DNA from: Cherax quadricarinatus
Lineage: Eukaryota > Arthropoda > Malacostraca > Decapoda > Parastacidae
Direction of reading: 5' to 3'
NCBI RefSeq assembly: GCF_038502225.1
Contig: NC_091391.1
Location: forward strand, 6,785,420 to 6,849,419
DNA: 64,000 nucleotides
This document shows, piece after piece, positions 50,586 to 62,325 of this stretch (its first letter is position 1; each line of letters starts with the position of its first letter). The notes beneath the pieces were generated by a model that worked only from the letters and a program-made list of their open reading frames with translations, was not told the DNA's origin and made no database searches. Position numbers and translations under genes: made by a program.

Positions 50586-51100
50586 TTCTCTGTCTGGTGA
50601 GCACGAGAAGAGAAACACGAATCCGAAGCCGTGCCCAAAGCTGTGTGGGAATCAGGAAGGTAACAAAGTTCCCGTGAGAATACAAACGGGAAGTTCAAGA
50701 ACGGATACGGGAACAAAAATTCCTAATTAGGGGAGATGGATGCCACCCCTAAACCGCAGCAAGACCAGTTGGCGGTGCATGAGGGCGAGTGTCCCGGGGA
50801 ACAGAGGAATTTGTCAGCTATGGGGATGGCGGTGTGGGGTTGTTGTTGAACGACAGTGACGGTACGTGACGCACGAGTCCCGCTTCCTGAAGTCCAGCGG
50901 AAATTGACCCAGATCTGGGAGAGTAACGGAGGGAAGACGAGAACGTTCGCACTCCGCCACGGCAGCTGCTGAAGTTTGTGTTGTTTGGAGGATCTACCCT
51001 TGTAGGTTTAGCACTTTATTGATTGGAGGATCTACGACAGTTTGTTGACCACTTAATTCCGACTGCAATATGACGGTTTGTGCAGAAAATGTGGATGTTG
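50586..51100. promoter_or_regulatory. Putative POLR1D-like 5'UTR/promoter region
   Basis: Unique, GC-richer sequence with several CpGs (for example near 50850-50960) directly upstream of the POLR1D-like ATG on the - strand. No TATA box or other defined element could be assigned. A promoter role is inferred from position. Confidence 0.35.
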
Positions 51101-51109
51101 TATGGCGTT

Positions 51110-51690
51110 ATGTCTGTAGTTAGTGTGTAGTAACTACCAGTGTACGTAATGTCCGTAGTTACTGTAGTAACTACCAGTGTACGTAATGTCCGTAGTTAGT
51201 GTAGTAACTACCAGTGTACGTAATGTCCGTAGTTAGTGTAGTAACTACCAGTGTACGTAATGTCCGTAGTTACTGTGTAGTAACTACCAGTGTACGTAAT
51301 GTCCGTAGTTAGTGTAGTAACTACCAGTGTACGTAATGTCCGTAGTTACTGTGTAGTAACTACCAGTGTATGTAATGTCCGTAGTTAGTGTAGTAACTAC
51401 CAGTGTACGTAATGTCCGTAGTTACTGTGTAGTAACTACCAGTGTATGTAATGTCCGTAGTTAGTGTAGTAACTACCAGTGTACGTAATGTCCGTAGTTA
51501 CTGTGTAGTAACTACCAGTGTATGTAATGTCCGTAGTTAGTGTGGTAACTACCAGTGTACGTAATGTCCGTAGTTACTGTGTAGTAACTACCAGTGTACG
51601 TAATGTCCGTAGTTAGTGTGGTAACTACCAGTGTACGTAATGTCTGTAGTTAGTGTACGTTCAGTAACGTCCGTAGTCAGTGTACGTTCA
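51110..51690. repeat. 35-39 bp tandem array, about 15 copies
   Basis: Unit GTCCGTAGTTAGTGTAGTAA then CTACCAGTGTACGTAAT, alternating with a 2-bp-longer form (TTACTGTGTAGTAA). Variants TACGTAAT/TATGTAAT alternate in the middle. Lies between the divergent POLR1D-like gene and the exon at 52081. Confidence 0.93.
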
Positions 51691-52080
51691 GCAGGTCATG
51701 AACGTAGCATCAAGCAGGCACAATACAGAGCCCAGGAGCTGTAACACAACAAGAGAGTAATATTCCCCTGAGTAACGTCTAACAGCCAGCTGGGAGGGTA
51801 AACAACTAAGCTCATACACTAGCTAAGTCTATTTTGTTGCGTCTTTGTATATTTTGAAGCTTTGAACCAAACGAGTCTACCCGTTATACATCTTTCATAT
51901 TACTCAATAATACAGTTTTTTACGCATTTACCATTAAATATGCATCGTAAGTTAATATACATATTAAATATGAAGGGATTCATGATTTTTTGGTGGCAAA
52001 TTAAAGTAATATAAGTAAAGAAATTAATAATATTTTGTTTAGGATTTGATAAAAGTAACGCCATTAAAGTTGAAGGAAAA

Positions 52081-52219
52081 ATGGCGTCGTGTCGGGTGTT
52101 CGAGAAGGTCACAGTGTATATTTGGCACGAGGAAGGCACCAAAACAAACAAATATGGGGAACCTGTTACTTTAAAACTTGAACATGATCCTCACGGATTA
52201 GCCTGCAAAATTAAACGAG
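52081..52219 (+). CDS. Probable first coding exon of an unrecognised gene
   Basis: ATG in a good context (GGAAAAATGGCG) opens a frame for MASCRVFEKVTVYIWHEEGT, KTNKYGEPVTLKLEHDPHGL, ACKIKR and one further base. A donor-like AACGAG/GTAATT follows at 52219/52220. Codon content is ordinary for protein, with no repeat match elsewhere in the window. It is divergent from the POLR1D-like gene. I do not recognise the family and see no certain second exon in the window; the frame continues to 52272 if no splice occurs. The alternative is a chance ORF of 64 codons. Confidence 0.5.
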
Positions 52220-52560
52220 GTAATTTTCAATGTAATGGTTTATTTCATAGTGCCATTAAACCTGCGGTTTAATTATTTCAACCATAAACTTGTTGTTTTG
52301 TTGGGGAAATTATTGATAATTTTTAATAATATGGAGAGTTATATTAGTGTTGTTAAGTTGGTAGTTTTGTACTAGTGAGTAATCGTAGTTTTGTATCTTC
52401 CTGAGGATTTTTTTTCTGTTTTCCTGTGGTTTAGCACCTAACGACCGGGAAGATAATTTTTCTGGTGGTTTTTTTAAACCCGGGGGTTTGTAAGCCACTC
52501 AGAGTAACCCAGGGAAGCCAGTGCTTCGTCCACGAGGGGCGGCTTCCCACGGGGGTTAAT

Positions 52561-53845
52561 GTGACCCACACCAGTCCACTAACACCCAGGATGTGACCCA
52601 CACCAGTCCACTAACACCCAGGATGTGACCCACACCAGTCCACTAACACCCAGGATGCCACCCACACCAGTCCACTAACACCCAGGATGTGACCCACACC
52701 AGTCCACTAACACCCAGGATGTGACCCACACCAGTCCACTAACACCCAGGATGTGACCCACACCAGTCCACTAACACCCAGGATGTGACCCACACCAGTC
52801 CACTAACACCCAGGATGTGACCCACACCAGTCCACTAACACCTAGGATGTGACCCACACCAGTCCACTAACACCCAGGATGCGGCCCACACCAGTCCACT
52901 AACACCCAGGATGCGGCCCACACCAGTCCACTAACACCCAGGATGTGACCCACACCAGTCCACTAACACCCAACACCCAGGATGTGACCCACACCAGTCC
53001 ACTAACACCCAGGATGTGACCCACACCAGTCCACTAACACCCAGGATGTGACCCACACCAGTCCACTAACACCCAGGATGCGACCCACACCAGTCCACTA
53101 ACACCCAGGATGCGACCCACACCAGTCCACTAACACCCAGGATGCGACCCACACCAGTCCACTAACACCCAGGATGTGACCCACACCAGTCCACTAACAC
53201 CCAGGATGTGACCCACACCAGTCCACTAACACCCAGGATGTGACCCACACCAGTCCACTAACACCCAGGATGTGACCCACACCAGTCCACTAACACCCAG
53301 GATGTGACCCACACCAGTCCACTAACACCCAGGATGTGACCCACACCAGTCCACTAACACCCAGGATGTGACCCACACCAGTCCACTAACACCCAGGATG
53401 TGACCCACACCAGTCCACTAACACCCAGGATGTGACCCACACCAGTCCACTAACACCCAGGATGTGACCCACACCAGTCCACTAACACCCAGGATGTGAC
53501 CCACACCAGTCCACTAACACCCAGGATGTGACCCACACCAGTCCACTAACACCCAGGATGTGACCCACACCAGTCCACTAACACCCAGGATGTGACCCAC
53601 ACAAGTCCACTAACACCCAGGATGTGACCCACACCAGTCCACTAACACCCAGGATGTGACCCACACCAGTCCACTAACACCCAGGATGTGACCCACACCA
53701 GTCCACTAACACCCAGGATGTGACCCACACCAGTCCACTAACACCCAGGATGCGACCCACACCAGTCCACTAACACCCAGGATGCCACCCACACCAGTCC
53801 ACTAACACCCAGGATGCCACCCACACCAGTCCACTAACACCCAGG
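52561..53845. repeat. 32-bp tandem array, about 40 copies
   Basis: Unit GTGACCCACACCAGTCCACT, AACACCCAGGAT. Very uniform; variants GCGACCC, GCGGCCC and GCCACCC cluster near the ends. One unit near 52965 has an 8-bp extra (CACCCAACACCC). Corresponds to AGGATTCGACCTACACCGGT, CGACTAACACCCA of the SINE at 56205-56545. Confidence 0.96.
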
Positions 53846-54563
53846 TACCTACTTACTGCTAGGTGAACACTGGTATTGGGTGTAAGATTCAGGTACCTAC
53901 TTACTGCTAGGTGAACACTGGTATTGGGTGTAAGATACAGGTACCTACTTACTGCTAGGTGGACACTGGTAGTGGGTGTAAGAGACAGGTACCTACTTAC
54001 TGCTAGGTGAACACTGGTAGTGGGTGTAAGATTCAGGTACCTACATACTGCTAGGTGAACACTGGTAGTGGGTGTAAGATTCAGGTACCTACTTACTGCT
54101 AGGTGAATACTGGTAGTGGGTGTAAGATTCAGGTACCTACTTACTGCTAGGTGAACACTGGTAGCAGGTGTAAGATTCAGGTACCTACTTACTCGTAGGT
54201 GAACACTGGTCGTGGGTGTAAGATTCTGGTACCTACTTACTCGTAGGTGAACACTGGTAGTGGGTGTAAGATTCAGGTACCTACTTACTGGTAGGTGAAC
54301 ACTGGTAGTGGGTGTAAGATTCAGGTACCTACTTACTGGTAGTTGAACACTGGTATTGGGTGTAAGATTCAGGTACCTACTTACTGCTAGGTGAACACTG
54401 GTATTGGGTGTAAGATTCAGGTACCTACTTACTGCTAGGTGAACACTGGTATTGGTTGTAAGATTCAGGTACCTACTTTCTACTAGGAGAACACTGGTAG
54501 TGGGTGTAAGTCCCAGGTACCTGCTTACTGCTAGGTGAACACTAGCAGCATGTGTGATACCCA
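53843..54563. repeat. 48-bp tandem array, about 15 copies
   Basis: Unit AGGTACCTACTTACTGCTAG, GTGAACACTGGTAGTGGGTG, TAAGATTC. Corresponds to the next segment of the SINE (AAGTACCTATTTGCTGCTAG at about 56364). More diverged than the neighbouring 32-bp array. Confidence 0.95.
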
Positions 54564-54775
54564 GGTACCTACTGACTGCCAGGTGAACAAGGGTAAGAGA
54601 TGTAAGGAGATGCGCCCAACGTTTCCACCCATGCCGGGGATTGAACCACAGACACTCATTTTGTGAGGCGAGTGTGTTGCCAACTGAGCCACGGGACTAC
54701 CAGGAGTTAGGGGCTTAAAGTAACAAACAAAACTCTCAGCCTTCATATATACCCTGAGAGGTTGACATGACATGT

Positions 54776-55640
54776 GTGCAACACTTGGTATCTTTTATTT
54801 GTGCAACACTTGGTATCTTTTATTTGTGCAACACTTGGTATCTTTTATTTGTGCAACACTTGGGTTTCCTTATTTGTGCAACACTTGGGTTTCCTTATTT
54901 GTGCAACACTTGGTATCTTTTATTTGTGCAACACTTGGGTTTCCTTGTTTGTGCAACACTTGGGTATCCTTGTTTGTGCAACACTTGGGTATCCTTATTT
55001 GTGCAACACTTGGGTTTCCTTATTTGTGCAACACTTGGGTTTCCTTATTTGTGCAACACTTGGGTTTCCTTATTTGTTCAACACTTGGGTATCCTTATTT
55101 GTGCAACACTTGGGTTTCCTTATTTGTTCAACACTTGGGTATCCTTATTTGTGCAACACTTGGGTTTATTGGTGCAACACTTGGTATCTTTTATTTGTGC
55201 AACACTTGGGTATCCTTATTTGTGCAACACTTGGGTTTCCTTATTTGTGCAACACTTGGGTTTCCTTATTTGTGCAACACTTGGGTATCCTGATTTGTGC
55301 AACACTTGGGTTTCCTTATTTGTGCAACACTTGGGTATCCTTATTTGTGCAACACTTGGGTATCCTTATTTGTGCAACACTTGGGTATCCTTATTTGTGC
55401 AACACTTGGGTATCCTTATTTGTGCAACACTTGGGTATCCTTATTTGTGCAACACTTGGGTTTCCTTATTTGTGCAACACTTGGGTTTCCTTATTTGTGC
55501 AACACTTGGGTTTCCTTATTTGTGCAACACTTGGGTTTCCTTATTTGTGCAACACTTGGGTTTCCTTATTTGTGCAACACTTGGGTTTATTTGTGCAACA
55601 CTTGGTATCTTTTATTTGTTCAACACTTGGGTATGTTTAA
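54776..55640. repeat. 25-bp tandem array, about 35 copies
   Basis: Unit GTGCAACACTTGGGTTTCCT, TATTT, with GGGTATCC and GGTATCTT variants. Twenty-five is not a multiple of 3, so three frames stay open; these are not proteins. Confidence 0.95.
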
Positions 55641-55715
55641 TTTAGCAGTTGGGTATCTGCCTGATACAGACCATGTGTGTCTTTAATATAGTAATTGGTT
55701 AACTGTATTTGAAGC

Positions 55716-55850
55716 CTACTTGGGTATCTTAATACAACACTTGGGTATCTTAATACAACACTTGGGTATCTTAATACAACACTTGGGTATCTTAATACAA
55801 TACTTGGGTATTTTTATTTGATGCAACACTTGGGTATCTTCATTTGATGT
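55716..55850. repeat. 20-bp tandem repeat, related to the 25-bp array
   Basis: Unit ACTTGGGTATCTTAATACAA, about 5 copies, then decayed units to 55850. Shares CAACACTTGGGTATC with the array at 54776. Confidence 0.9.
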
Positions 55851-55909
55851 AACACTATGCAGCAGTATCCTTCACTATTTTATTTTATTTATTTTATGTC
55901 TGCAAACAG

Positions 55910-57300
55910 TACATGTAGGATCTGCCTTCCAGGCAGAGTTCATTGACCTGAGAGAAATTTCTCCCCAGGCTTTGTCTATTATCCTTAAACTTTGCAGGAT
56001 ATTAAAATGGTTTTTCCATTATTCTTCGAAGTGACCTGTTTCAGAGGTCACTTCAAAGCACCTTTTAAATAATGCTTTTATGTAAAATTTCTTAAAATTG
56101 GAAATTACCTGCTGGTCCATGGGTTGTATTAGAGGAGTGGTGTTAAGCAGCAAGCACTTCACTAATGAACTTGCATTCATCCACCAAACTTTCCTCCAAA
56201 CCTGGAGGGCGAGATAAGATTTCGTTCGGATTTTTTAACCCCGGAGGGTTAGCAACCCAGGATAACCAAAAGAGGCAGTGTGTCATCGAGGTACCTGTCT
56301 TATTTCCATTGGAGTCCTCAATCTTGTCCCCCAGGATTCGACCTACACCGGTCGACTAACACCCAAGTACCTATTTGCTGCTAGGCAAACAGGACAACAG
56401 GTGTAAGGAAACGCTCCGAAATGTTTCTACCCCACCTGGAATCGAACCTGGTCCCTCTACATGTGAAGCGAGAGCTTTGCCAGCCAGGCCATGGGGTCAC
56501 CAGCCAGGCTACGGGGCCGTGGGGTGAGCAGGAGCATTGTCCATTACCGGAAGTGCCCTTAATGTTAAGTTTTTTCTGCAAGGTACAACTTCACACATGG
56601 GGCAAACACTTCATGTATCCCCTCAGTGAGGAACTGCCTTGTTACTCGAGCTTTACTATTAGCCCTCCACACTGAGTTTACTTTTTATCACATTGTTTTT
56701 CTTAAACCCCTTTGGATTTTTAGAGTGGTATACAAGCAACAGTTTAATTTTGCAGTCCCCACTAGCATTACCACACAATAAGAGTGTTAGCCTGTCTTTC
56801 ATGCACATATGTCTTGGTAATGATTTTTCTTATTGTATAATGTAGGTTCTGTTAGGCATTGTTTTCCAGAAGAGGCCGGTTTCATCACAATTAAATACTT
56901 GAGGAATAAATCCCTTGATGTCTCTGCAGGTTTTAAATTCCTTAACGAAATTTTCAGCCTCATCTCTGTTAGCACTGGCAGCCTCCCCATACCTTCCTAC
57001 ACTATGAATCCCGCTCCTCTTTTTAAACCTATCAAACCAGCCCCTACTTGCCTTAAATTCATCTCTTTCACCACTTTCATGGGGTGTCTCACCTAAGATC
57101 ATTATATAACCGCTCTGCCTTCTCACAAATTATTCAGAAACACTTGGCATCACTGGCCAACTGTTTTTCATTAATCCACACTTAGAAGTTTTTCCATATC
57201 TTCAATTACCTGTGACCTTTTCACAGCAAGAATTTTCACTCCTTTTGCAACATCAGCCACTTCTATTGCACCCCTCCCCTTTTTTTTTAAGTACTAATGG
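55910..57300 (-). pseudogene. Tigger copy 4, old transposase pseudogene
   Basis: Diverged TIGD1-like sequence on the - strand: FKASRGWFDRFKKRSGIHSV and FNCDETGLFWKTMPNRTYII at 57090-56830, and near 56140-56100 the LLQPMDQQV-like block (CCATGGACCAGCAGGTAATT). A frame shift at 57120 and many changes. A SINE interrupts it at 56205-56545. Much older than copies 1-3. Confidence 0.8.
56205..56545 (-). mobile_element. tRNA-derived SINE, intact middle
   Basis: On the - strand: a tRNA-like head near 56500-56440 (GGTTCGATTCCAGGTGGGGT is the B box), then CACCTGTTGTCCTGTTTGCC, GTGTTAGTCGACCGGTGTAG, and a 3' end CTAACCCTCCGGGGTTAA near 56240. It is the unexpanded relative of 52440-54715. Confidence 0.75.
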
Positions 57301-57440
57301 ATTGCCACCTTTGAGGTTCGGGGTAACCCTTGCTACCTTGAGTATTGTTGGAAAAGTTGAAGACTTCATTGCATTGATTTATTGAACAGAGTTGCAGTAG
57401 TGGGTGACAGCACATGACCTCCTATTATTGTGCATTAGTG
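57300..57440. other. No gene seen
   Basis: Short unassigned stretch between the Tigger relic and the LINE fragment. Confidence 0.4.
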
Positions 57441-58480
57441 GCAGCAAATTATTTAGGCTTCCTGCCTTGCTTTTCAGTGACTATTATAAGTGAGACTTGG
57501 GTAGGATTAGTTAGAACTAGATACAGTGAATTTGGGAAATTTTCAGAAAGGTAGTCACTAGCCTGAGTATTTGAAATTGGGAGTTTGCTAGCTAATTTTA
57601 ATCCTGTAGTAGAGAAGAAATCATTTAGTATATTGGCTGTCTGGAGGCTGGGTATGAGGTTCATCTGGTTAAGTTTATATCTCTGTTTTTGGATGGTTTT
57701 CAAGAGCCCGAGGTTTCAGAGAGGGTTTTCCAGGTCTTTTTCGTATCAACTTTCATTTTGTTAAATTTGCTAGCATAATAAAATTGTTTAGATTTCCTTA
57801 TTATAGTGGCAAGTCCTGCCGTATATCGATTGGTCTGATACTTAGGTACTAAACTCAATATGAACTGTTCTTCATATTGATGTTATTTGTCATTGGACTT
57901 GAAGATGGTATTTGTAAGCCATGGGCTGTTGAGTTTCATTGCTGTGATCTGTTTAGTTTTAATTGGACAGTGTCTGTTGAACATTTTTTTTTTTTTTTTC
58001 TAAAAAATATGACGCATTCATTAATTTCATGACTCGGAAATCTCTGTATCAGTCAAGGTTACATAATGCTGAAATTAAGTATTTACTGACGATTCATCAT
58101 GGTAATTTACGAAGGTGGGGTAATTGTCATTGGTGTTATCTGTGATTATCCCTGCATTGAGAGGAGATACAGTAATGGTCCAGATACAGTCAAGTACTGA
58201 GGCATTTATAGGATTAGTTATAGATGGTAATTGCAAGCAATTGTTCATAGTGTTTGTGAAATTAGCCACTTGATTGAGAGGTCATCTGCTTGAATGAGGT
58301 TTATGCTGAAGTTGCTACCAAGTATCAGGTGATGTTTTTCATCTCTGTTTTAAATAAGTTTTTTAGGTTGTCACTGCCTATTGAATGTTCATTGTTCTCT
58401 AGGATGTGTAAATTGAATCAAACATTCTTGTTATTGCATCACTTGCACTTTTTTTTCTGTTCCCTTGAAACCAAGTTAAC
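57440..58480 (-). pseudogene. Non-LTR retrotransposon fragment (I/Jockey type)
   Basis: On the - strand, near 58269-58075, an endonuclease-like end: QLPSITNPINASVLDCIWT with a later NYHDESSVN. Near 57703-57450: RYKLNQMNLIPSLQTANILN, DFFSTTGLKLASKLP, the linker before the RT in such elements. Stops and frame changes between. Not the A, B or CR1-like family of this window. Confidence 0.65.
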
Positions 58481-58589
58481 ATAGGTTAAAGATAATGTAT
58501 TTTGTTATTAATTCATACTCACCTGTGTATTATTTTTTCACATGTTTTAAATAATGACAAGTAAGACATTTGTTTATGTGGTACCTATT

Positions 58590-58855
58590 GATTTCAGATT
58601 GGAGTGGAACAGTCTACCTAGTTGGGTTACTGAGGCTAGGACTTTGGGTAGTTTCAAATTTTGGTTGGATAAGTACATGAGTGGGAGGGGTTGGATTTGA
58701 GAGGGACTTGCACATCAGAGCTTATTTCTTGGGAAGCATTGAAAATTGGGTTGGTCAAATGTTTTGTTAGTGGGATGAATTGTAAAGGACCTGCCTAGTG
58801 TGGGCCAACAGGCCTGCTGCAGTGGTCCTCCTTTCTTATGTTCTTATGATTCGAA
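58590..58855 (+). mobile_element. LINE 3' end, another family
   Basis: Codons for RLEWNSLPSWVTEARTLGSF and KFWLDKYMSGRG (end of an RT ORF) followed by a 3'UTR with GACCTGCCTAGTGTGGGCCA, ACAGGCCTGCTGCAGTGGTC and a CTTATGTTCTTATG tail. Confidence 0.7.
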
Positions 58856-59020
58856 CTTTTATAGATAGGTGTAACCCAAGTTCATTTAGCTGTGTTTGGT
58901 AATGTTTTAGTTTATATAGATTTGTTAAAGAGCAGTGCAGTAGTTGGTGATATTTTATGTGCAGCTGACTTTATGTGAGGGCATTCAGGGAAACCAGTTG
59001 GCCGAACTTGAGTGCTGGAG

Positions 59021-61500
59021 GTGGGAAGTACAGTGCCTGCACTCTGAAGGAGGGGTGGAGGTGGGAAGTACAGTGCCTGCACTCTGAAGGAGGGGTGGAT
59101 GTGGGAAGTACAGTACCTGCACTCTGAAGGAGGGGTGGAGGTGGGAAGTACAGTGCCTGCACTCTGAAGGAGGGGTGGAGGTGGGAAGTACAGTGCCTGC
59201 ACTCTGAAGGAGGGGTGGAGGTGGGAAGTACAGTGCCTGCACTCTGAAGGAGGGGTGGAGGTGGGAAGTACAGTGCCTGCACTCTGAAGGAGGGGTGGAG
59301 GTGGGAAGTACAGTACCTGCACTCTGAAGGAGGGGTGGAGGTGGGAAGTACAGTGCCTGCACTCTGAAGGAGGGGTGGAGGTGGGAAGTACAGTGCCTGC
59401 ACTCTGAAGGAGGGGTGGAGGTGGGAAGTACAGTACCTGCACTCTGAAGGAGGGGTGGAGGTGGGAAGTACAGTACCTGCACTCTGAAGGAGGGGTGGAG
59501 GTGGGAAGTACAGTGCCTGCACTCTGAAGGAGGGGTGGAGGTGGGAAGTACAGTGCCTGCACTCTGAAGGAGGGGTGGAGGTAGGAAGTACAGTGCCTGC
59601 ACTCTGAAGGAGGGGTGGAGGTAGGAAGTACAGTGCCTGCACTCTGAAGGAGTGGTGGAGGTGGGAAGTACATTGCCTGCACTCTGAAGGAGGGGTGGAG
59701 GTGGGAAGTACAGTGCCTGCACTCTGAAGGAGGGGTGGAGGTAGGAAATACAGTGCCTGCACTCTGAAGGAGGGGTGGAGGTGGGAAGTACAGTGCCTGC
59801 ACTCTGAAGGAGGGGTGGAGGTGGGAAGTACAGTGCCTGCACTCTGAAGGAGGGGTGGAGGTGGGAAGTACAGTGCCTGCACTCTGAAGGAGGGGTGGAG
59901 CTGGGAAGTACAGTGCCTGCACTCTGTAGGAGGGGTGGAGGTGGGAAGTACAGTGCCTGCACTCTGAAGGAGGGGTGGAGGTGGGAAGTACAGTGCCTGC
60001 ATTCTGCAGGAGGGATGGAGGTGGGAAGTACAGTACCTGTACTCTGAAGGAGGGGTGGTGGTGGGAAGTACAGTACCTGCACTCTGAAGGAGGGGTGGAG
60101 TTGGGAAGTACAGTACCTGCACTCTGAAGGAGGGGTGGAGGTGGGAAGTACAGTACCTGCACTCTGCAGGAGGGGTGGAGGTAGGAAGTACAGTGCCTGC
60201 ACTCTGCAGGAGGGGTGGAGGTGGGAAGTACAGTACCTGCACTCTGAAGGAGGGGTGGAGGTAGGAAGTACAGAGCCTGCACTCTGAAGGAGGGTGGAGG
60301 TGGGAAGTACAGTGCCTGCACTCTGAAGGAGGGATGGAGGTGGGAAGTACAGTACCTGCACTCTGAAGGAGGGGTGGAGGTGGGAAGTACAGTACCTGCA
60401 CTCTGAAGGAGGGGTGGAGGTGGGAAGTACAGTGCCTGCACTCTGAAGGAAGGGTGGAGGTGGGAAGTACAGTACCTGCACTCTGAAGGAGGGGTGGAGG
60501 TGGGAAGTACAGTACCTGCACTCTGAAGGAGGGGTGGAGGTGGGAAGTACAGTGCCTGCTCTCTGAAGGAGGGGTGGAGGTGGGAAGTACAGTACCTGCA
60601 CTCTGAAGGAGGGGTGGAGGTGGGAAGTACAGTACCTGCACTCTGAAGGAGGGGTGGAGGTGGGAAGTACAGTGCCTGCACTCTGAAGGAGGGGTGGAGG
60701 TGGGAAGTACAGTACCTGCACTCTGAAGGAGGGGTGGAGGTGGGAAGTACAGTACCTGCACTCTGAAGGAGGGGTGGAGGTGGGAAGTACAGTACCTGCA
60801 CTCTGAAGGAGGGGTGGAGGTGGGAAGTACATTGCCTGCACTCTGAAGGAGGGGTGGAGGTGGGAAGTACAGTGCCTGCACTCTGCAGGAGGGGTGGAGG
60901 TGGGAAGTACAGTGCCTGCACCCTGAAGGAGGGGTGGAGGTGGGAAGTACAGTGCCTGCACTCTGAAGGAGGGGTGGAGGTGGGAAGTACAGTGCCTGCA
61001 CTCTGAAGGAGGGGTGGAGGTGGGAAGTACAGTGCCTGCACTCTGAAGGAGGGGTGGAGGTGGGAAGTACAGTACCTGCACTCTGAAGGAGGGGTGGAGG
61101 TGGGAAGTACAGTACCTGCACTCTGAAGGAGGGGTGGAGGTAGGAAGTACAGTACCTGCACTCTGAAGGAGGGGTGGAGGTAGGAAGTACAGTACCTGCA
61201 CTCTGAAGGAGGGGTGGAGGTAGGAAGTACAGTACCTGCACTCTGAAGGAGGGGTGGAGGTGGGAAGTACAGTACCTGCACTCTGAAGGAGGGGTGGAGG
61301 TGGGAAGTACAGTACCTGCACTCTGAAGGAGGGGTGGAGGTAGGAAGTACAGTACCTGCACTCTGAAGGAGGGGTGGAGGTGGGAAGTACAGTACCTGCA
61401 CTCTGAAGGAGGGGTGGAGGTGGGAAGTACAGTGCCTGCACTCTGAAGGAGGGGTGGAGGTGGGAAGTACAGTACCTGCACTCTGAAGGAGGGGTGGAGA
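59021..61500. repeat. 40-bp tandem array, about 62 copies
   Basis: Unit GTGGGAAGTACAGTGCCTGC, ACTCTGAAGGAGGGGTGGAG. Units alternate between AGTGCC and AGTACC forms in patches. One unit near 60290 is 39 bp. A single copy is normal in the LINE 3'UTR. Forty is not a multiple of 3, so all - strand frames stay open for up to about 870 codons and the longest runs on through the next array; these are not genes. Confidence 0.97.
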
Positions 61501-61585
61501 TATGTTGCAGTTTTTGAACTGTAGTATTGGCACACCTCTGGTAAGACAGTGTTGGAGTGAGTGATGAAAGTGTTTCTTCTCTTTC

Positions 61586-62325
61586 GGGTCACCCTGCCTT
61601 GGTGGGTTACCCTGCCTTTGTGGGTCACCCTGCCTTGGTGGGTCACCCTGCCTTGGTGGGTCACCCTGCCTTTGTGGGTCACCCTGCCTTGGTGGGTCAC
61701 CCTGCCTTTGTGGGTCACCCTGCCTTTGTGGGTCACCCTGCCTTTGTGGGTCACCCTGCCTTTGTGGGTCACCCTGCCTTTGTGGGTCACCCTGCCTTTG
61801 TGGGTCACCCTGCCTTTGTGGGTCACCCTGCCTTGGTGGGTCACCCTGCCTTGGTGGGTCACCCTGCCTTGGTGGGTCACCCTGCCTTGGTGGGCCACCC
61901 TGCCTTGGTGGGTCACCCTTCCTTGGTGGGCCACCCTCCCTTGGTGGGCCACCCTGCCTTGGTGGGTCACCCTGCCTTGGTGGGTCACCCTGCCTTGGTG
62001 GGCCACCCTGCCTTGGTGGGTCACCCTGCCTTGGTGGGTCACCCTGCCTTGGTGGGCCACCCTGCCTTGGTGGGCCACCCTGCCTTGGTGGGTCACCCTG
62101 CCTTGGTGGGTCACCCTGCCTTGGTGGGCCACCCTGCCTTGGTGGGTCACCCTGCCTTGGTGGGCCACCCTGCCTTGGTGGGTCACCCTGCCTTGGTGGG
62201 CCACCCTGCCTTGGTGGGTCACCCTGCCTTGGTGGGCCACCCTGCCTTGGTGGGCCACCCTGCCTTGGTGGGTCACCCTGCCTTGGTGGGTCACCCTGCC
62301 TTGGTGGGTCACCCTGCTTTGGTAG
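61586..62325. repeat. 18-bp tandem array, about 41 copies
   Basis: Unit GGGTCACCCTGCCTTGGT with GGGCCACC and CCTTTGT variants. The CCTTTGT form dominates the left end, while GGGCC forms are mixed into the right half. Same unit as the independent array at 8394-8671. Confidence 0.97.

Larger units (their letters stand above)
52440..54715 (-). mobile_element. tRNA-derived SINE swollen by two tandem arrays
   Basis: The tRNA-like head is at about 54705-54600: on the - strand, GTGGCTCAGTTGGCAACACA (A box) and GTGGTTCAATCCCCGGCATG (B box). The 3' end is at about 52440-52560 (AACCCGGGGGTTTGTAAGCC, GGCGGCTTCCCACGGGGG). The middle part, single copy in the relative at 56205-56545, here holds a 48-bp and a 32-bp array. 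Confidence 0.8.

Noticed and set aside
52561..53845. CRISPR-like look of a uniform short-repeat array
   Set aside because: Units are contiguous without unique spacers, and the genome is eukaryotic.
54600..54705. tRNA gene
   Set aside because: tRNA-like head of a SINE: A and B boxes are present but the sequence continues into SINE body and the acceptor pairing is not kept.
54767..55686. Cys/Leu-rich open frames resembling membrane repeats
   Set aside because: Translations of the 25-bp array in all three frames.
58912..62312. Very long - strand open frames (up to 1,113 codons)
   Set aside because: They are translations of the 40-bp and 18-bp LINE-derived arrays; all three frames are open by period alone and there is no start or splice evidence.
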